This document shows, piece after piece, positions 6,060-7,753 of a stretch of 7,753 nucleotides of DNA (position 1 is its first letter; each line of letters starts with the position of its first letter). The DNA is from UBA2029 sp037447125. Lineage in GTDB: Bacteria > Chloroflexota > Anaerolineae > Aggregatilineales > Aggregatilineaceae. Made by a program: the position numbers and the translations under genes. Below the pieces are notes generated by a model. The model saw only the letters and a program-made list of their open reading frames with translations, was not told the DNA's origin and ran no database searches. The DNA is taken from the NCBI GenBank assembly GCA_037447125.1, contig JBBIHG010000126.1:1-7753 (forward strand), given 5' to 3'.

Positions 6060-6361
6060 CGGGGCGGGGTGGATCGTGCCCCGATCTTAGCACGGCACGG
6101 CGATTCTACCCTGTCTCTTGCCATGCGCCCTCCCTGCGGGCCGTCGGTTGGGGTGCAAGCGGAAAGAAAAGCTGAACCGCAGAGATGCAGAGGACGCAGA
6201 GAGAATAACGAAGAACAGGTGCGGCTTTTTCCGGCGTGGTCTGCGCTCTGGCGGCGATTCCTTGGAGGTTTGGACAGGAGGGGTGCGCCGTCAGAGGGCG
6301 TAAGGGTCGAGAGCATGACCCATGGCTACGCGCCCGGCGGGAGGCGCAGCCAGGCGCTGGG
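6060..6361. other. Non-coding gap between the propeller gene and the four-Cys protein gene
   Basis: No gene is supported here. Open frames on both strands translate to the Ser/Leu/Arg-rich peptides that arise from the GCAGAG repeat at 6176-6204. The gap should contain the promoter of the minus-strand gene at 6043, but only weak boxes are visible near 6085-6110. Confidence 0.5.
6176..6204. repeat. GCAGAG-type intergenic repeat
   Basis: GCAGAG occurs at 6179, 6187 and 6196 in an ACCGCAGAG...ACGCAGAGAGA context, a period of 8-9 nt. Sequences of this form are scattered between genes in many unrelated bacteria and are a known source of spurious protein predictions. The GAATAACG tail on the right is also typical. 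Confidence 0.6.
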
Positions 6362-6386
6362 GAAAACAAACCCGCCAACGGGCGGG
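6362..6386 (-). terminator. Rho-independent terminator of the four-Cys protein gene
   Basis: The minus strand reads CCCGCC, loop CGTT, GGCGGG, then TTTGTTTT: a 6-bp all-GC stem with a 4-nt loop followed by a T-tract. The stem begins at the base directly after the TAG stop codon (6387-6389), so termination is tightly placed. The plus-strand side has no T-tract. Confidence 0.85.
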
Positions 6387-6740
6387 CTAACGCGCAGCGA
6401 CGCTCTCGCTTTGCGCCACGGACTGCATGAGCACCAGATGGCGGCGCATATCGCGGCGCGCCTCTTCATAATGGCGCAGCAGCATCTCGTCCGGCTCCTT
6501 GAAGCGGCGCAGTGTCTGCAGAGCGCACATCACGCAGCCGCGCATGGCCCGGTAACTGTCGGTCTCACATGCCAGGCAGCCATTGAGCCGGATCATCATG
6601 AGCATGAAGGCAAGCACATCTTCGTGAGTTTCCGGCAGGGTTGAAAGGCGCTCGACGAGGGCATCCCATTTCTCGCTGCGTGCGCTGTGCAGCTTGGGGA
6701 TCGCATAGCTAGGGAACAGCAGTTCATTTTGCGTGTACAT
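6387..6740 (-). CDS. Conserved-looking small four-cysteine protein of unknown function
   Basis: A 117-residue soluble, mostly helical protein starting MYTQNELLFPSYAIPKL. Its centre reads RLNGCLACETDSYRAMRGC followed by VMC, giving C55-x2-C58 and C69-x2-C72, a 10-residue spacer between two CxxC pairs that could bind a metal or form disulfides. The stretch HEDVLAFMLMMIRLNGCLAC resembles the helix leading into CxxC of AhpD/carboxymuconolactone decarboxylase-like proteins, but the usual His four residues after the second Cys is Ser62 here, so that link is weak. The C-terminus is charged and helical. ATG 6740 is chosen over upstream GTG 6803 because AGGA lies 8 nt before it and the 21 extra residues look unnatural. 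It is a single-gene unit with its own terminator at 6362-6386, divergent from the gene at 7144. Confidence 0.8.
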   Translation of the reverse strand: MYTQNELLFPSYAIPKLHSARSEKWDALVERLSTLPETHEDVLAFMLMMIRLNGCLACETDSYRAMRGCVMCALQTLRRFKEPDEMLLRHYEEARRDMRRHLVLMQSVAQSESVAAR

Positions 6741-6748
6741 CCCACCCG

Positions 6749-6752
6749 TCCT
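6749..6752 (-). promoter_or_regulatory. Ribosome binding site fixing the start of the four-Cys protein
   Basis: The minus strand reads TTAGGA, then CGGGTGGG, then ATG (6740): AGGA at an ideal 8-nt spacing. The upstream GTG at 6803 has no such site, so the protein is 117 rather than 138 residues. Confidence 0.7.
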
Positions 6753-7092
6753 AACCATTTTAAACCGGTATACCAACCACTCTATCACTTTTTTGCACCG
6801 CACTCAATGCCCCAAATGTGAAAAATTCGTGAAGGTTGTCAAATTCACCAAATGGACCCCCACAGGAGGCGGCGCGACCCTCCCCACAGGTCGCCGCGGA
6901 GCGGTCGGCGCCCGTGCAGGGAGCGCGAGCCCAGGCAGCGTCGCGCTCCCTGCCACGTATCGCCAACCTGTCCGTCAGCGTAAACCAGCGCGCTGAACGT
7001 GCCGATTACCATACAGGGTCTCAAATGGGAATCCCAGCGCAGGTTAGAAAATGGTTTGTATGCCTCGTCAAGCCGGTGCTGCGGGCGCGGGT
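6753..7092. other. Divergent intergenic region with dyads but no gene
   Basis: The gap between divergent genes at 6740 (-) and 7144 (+) shows no credible ORF. It holds GTGAA at 6818-6822 and 6829-6833 (11 bp apart) facing TTCAC at 6844-6848, two hairpins at 6874-6894 and 6916-6953, and a 10-bp palindrome CAGCGCGCTG at 6986-6995. Its AT-rich left part (6753-6850) contrasts with its surroundings and probably carries the promoter of the minus-strand gene, although no standard box pair is clear. Confidence 0.5.
6874..6953. repeat. Two consecutive hairpins, one with a perfect 13-bp stem
   Basis: GCGACC (6874-6879) pairs with GGTCGC (6889-6894). Then GCAGGGAGCGCGA (6916-6928) pairs perfectly over 13 bp with TCGCGCTCCCTGC (6941-6953) around a 12-nt loop. 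No T-tract follows on either strand, so these are not intrinsic terminators. They may be a short mobile or REP-like element, or RNA structure. Confidence 0.7.
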
Positions 7093-7098
7093 TATACT
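7093..7098 (+). promoter_or_regulatory. Candidate -10 box for the 106-residue protein gene
   Basis: TATACT (5 of 6 to TATAAT) lies about 51 bp before the TTG start at 7144. No good -35 is found at 16-18 bp upstream (AAGCCG at 17), so support is modest. Confidence 0.35.
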
Positions 7099-7130
7099 GG
7101 ACGGTGTCAAGACGGTCAGGTCTGCCAGCC

Positions 7131-7135
7131 AGGAG
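7131..7135 (+). promoter_or_regulatory. Ribosome binding site indicating a TTG start at 7144
   Basis: AGGAG at 7131-7135 overlaps the in-frame GTG at 7135, which is therefore too close to use it. The in-frame TTG at 7144 is 8 nt downstream, the ideal distance. Confidence 0.6.
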
Positions 7136-7143
7136 TGACAGCG

Positions 7144-7464
7144 TTGCGCTTTCCGCCAATCAAACCCGGACGTTGCCTGCTATGGATCGCGCTGACGCCC
7201 GATGCCGGGGCAGGCGCGCGTTATGCGGCACTGCGCGCGGTGCTCAAGACCTGCCGCCTGCACCCCCTCGACGCCACAGCCTGCGCGGAGGTGGTGATTG
7301 TTGAAGAGGCATCGCTGCGCGCCCGCCTTGGGGACGTCCAGGCGCTGCTGGGCGCGGGCGACACGCTCCATCTCGTCACGGTCAGCGGCGAACGGCTGTC
7401 CGTCGAGGCGCTGCACGGCCCAGGCCGCGACATGCCGGCCCGTCCGCCCTGGGCGACACATTAG
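7144..7464 (+). CDS. Small protein with predicted ferredoxin-like (Cas2/VapD-like) topology, function unknown
   Basis: A 106-residue protein with a TTG start chosen by AGGAG 8 nt upstream; GTG 7135 would add three residues. I do not recognise the family. The predicted order is strand CLLWIALT (11-18), helix AGARYAALRAVLKTC (23-37), strand RLHPLDAT (38-45), strand AEVVIVEE (48-55), helix SLRARLGDVQALLG (57-70), strand DTLHLVTV (73-80). This is the beta-alpha-beta-beta-alpha-beta order of ferredoxin-like folds, including Cas2 and VapD. It lacks the Cas2 hallmarks (Asp ending strand 1 as in YDI, and the QxSVFE segment), and there is no CRISPR array or cas gene in the window. The C-tail (92-106) is Pro/Arg-rich and probably disordered. 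It reads as a coding gene, and MITE copies follow its stop at 20 bp. Confidence 0.65.
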   Translation: MRFPPIKPGRCLLWIALTPDAGAGARYAALRAVLKTCRLHPLDATACAEVVIVEEASLRARLGDVQALLGAGDTLHLVTVSGERLSVEALHGPGRDMPARPPWATH

Positions 7465-7483
7465 CAAATGGAGAGGCAGTCTA

Positions 7484-7593
7484 AGTACAACCAGGCAAGT
7501 TGTGTCGGATGTCTTGCGTAGGGGCGGCGCTTGCCCCGCCCTGGGCGCAGCGAGCAGCGCCCCTACATCCTGCATTTTCAATCTGGTTGTACT
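7484..7593. mobile_element. 110-bp MITE-like element, copy 1
   Basis: Perfect 11-bp terminal inverted repeats, AGTACAACCAG (7484-7494) and CTGGTTGTACT (7583-7593), are flanked on both sides by TA (7482-7483 and 7594-7595). TA flanks are what IS630/Tc1-mariner-type transposition leaves. The interior carries a family C palindrome, GTAGGGGCG (7518-7526) with CGCCCCTAC (7558-7566). There is no coding capacity, so it would need a transposase supplied in trans. Confidence 0.8.
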
Positions 7594-7595
7594 TA

Positions 7596-7701
7596 AGTAC
7601 AACCAGGCAAGTTGTGTCGGATGTCTTGCGTAGGGGCGGCGCTTGCCCCGCCCTGGGCGCAGCGAGCAGCGCCCCTACATCCTGCATTTTCAATCTGGTT
7701 G
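7596..7701. mobile_element. MITE-like element, copy 2, truncated at its right end
   Basis: This is a head-to-tail copy of 7484-7593, identical over all 106 bases present, sharing the TA at 7594-7595 with copy 1. It includes the inner palindrome at 7630-7678. The right terminal repeat stops after CTGGTTG (7695-7701); the expected TACT and flanking TA are replaced by the sequence starting GGCTTTG at 7702. Confidence 0.8.
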
Positions 7702-7753
7702 GGCTTTGTTGAATGAATACGATGGATAGGCACACGGGTCCTAAACGATGCTG
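7702..7753. mobile_element. Left end of a putative IS5-family (IS903-like) insertion sequence, runs out of window
   Basis: Starting at 7702 the sequence GGCTTTGTTGAATGAATA matches the IS903 terminal inverted repeat GGCTTTGTTGAATAAATC, as I recall it, at 16 of 18 positions. The match begins exactly where MITE copy 2 breaks off. An open frame from ATG 7713 (MNTMDRHTGPK) continues to the window edge and could be the start of a transposase, but it is too short to judge. Confidence 0.55.

Noticed and set aside
4064..6175. Long plus-strand open frame of 703 codons opposite the propeller gene
   Set aside because: Antisense shadow in high-GC DNA. It runs through repeat C, has an Arg/Gly/Ala/His-rich composition and no domains, while the minus frame has a signal peptide, Shine-Dalgarno and recognisable domains.
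6056..6378. Minus-strand open frames of 86 and 90 codons over the GCAGAG repeat
   Set aside because: They give the typical spurious SLRPLHLCGSAFL-like peptides this intergenic repeat produces, with no ribosome binding site.
6741..6803. Upstream GTG start giving a 138-residue four-Cys protein
   Set aside because: The internal ATG at 6740 has AGGA at 8 nt, and the extra 21 residues are unlike the rest.
6837..6842. Minus-strand TTGACA as the -35 of the four-Cys protein gene
   Set aside because: At 16-18 bp downstream there is only CACATT, ACATTT or CATTTG, so no usable -10 supports it.
6836..7138. Plus-strand 100-codon frame in the divergent gap
   Set aside because: TTG start without a Shine-Dalgarno, crosses two hairpins, low-complexity composition, and the gene that follows has a clear ribosome binding site.
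7144..7464. Calling the small protein Cas2
   Set aside because: Only the order of strands and helices fits; the strand-1 Asp and QxSVFE segment are absent and no cas1 or array is visible.
7486..7700. Possible CRISPR array, from the tandem units near the right edge
   Set aside because: The units are 110 bp with terminal inverted repeats, and everything between them repeats as well. There are no unique spacers, so this is a duplicated MITE.

Overview
This is a high-GC window with six complete protein genes, one gene tail entering from the left, and an unusually dense load of short non-coding repeats. GC content, repeats of the 'ACCTCACCCCC...GGGGGTGAGGT' and 'GTAGGGGCG...CGCCCCTAC' kind, and the protein types suggest a Chloroflexota (Anaerolineae-like) bacterium. 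That is an inference from style; no marker gene is present.

Layout. 2-82: C-terminal tail of an unidentified plus-strand gene. 83-327: a palindromic repeat (family A) whose loop carries a second repeat (family B). 328-642: no convincing gene, one candidate promoter. 643-1119 (+): YkgJ-type cysteine-cluster protein. 3531-1116 (-): a compact three-gene operon with a good extended -10 promoter at 3602-3630. It encodes an LPG-synthase-TM/flippase-like membrane protein, a dual-specificity phosphatase and a PuuD-type class I glutamine amidotransferase. Its last stop overlaps the stop of the YkgJ gene in a shared CTAG. 3620-4126: a repeat field (hairpin, A, B, short A, C). 6043-4127 (-): a 638-residue secreted beta-propeller protein with a C-terminal PPC-like domain. 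6044-6361: non-coding, with a GCAGAG-type repeat. 6740-6387 (-): a 117-residue four-cysteine protein ending in a rho-independent terminator. 7144-7464 (+): a 106-residue protein with a predicted ferredoxin-like order of strands and helices. 7482-7701: two tandem copies of a 110-bp MITE-like element. From 7702: what looks like the left end of an IS903-like (IS5 family) insertion sequence that cuts off the second copy.

How the parts relate. The one real functional unit is the 3531-1116 operon. A polytopic membrane protein of a lipid-handling superfamily is followed at 30 bp by a Cys-dependent phosphatase and then at 4 bp by a glutamine amidotransferase, so a lipid-phosphate role is plausible but unproven. 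The other genes look like single transcription units. The most informative non-coding signals are the nested repeats: B inside A at the left end, and at the right end a C palindrome inside a MITE, the MITE duplicated around a shared TA, and an IS end inside the second copy. I see no CRISPR array, tRNA, rRNA or recognisable defence system.
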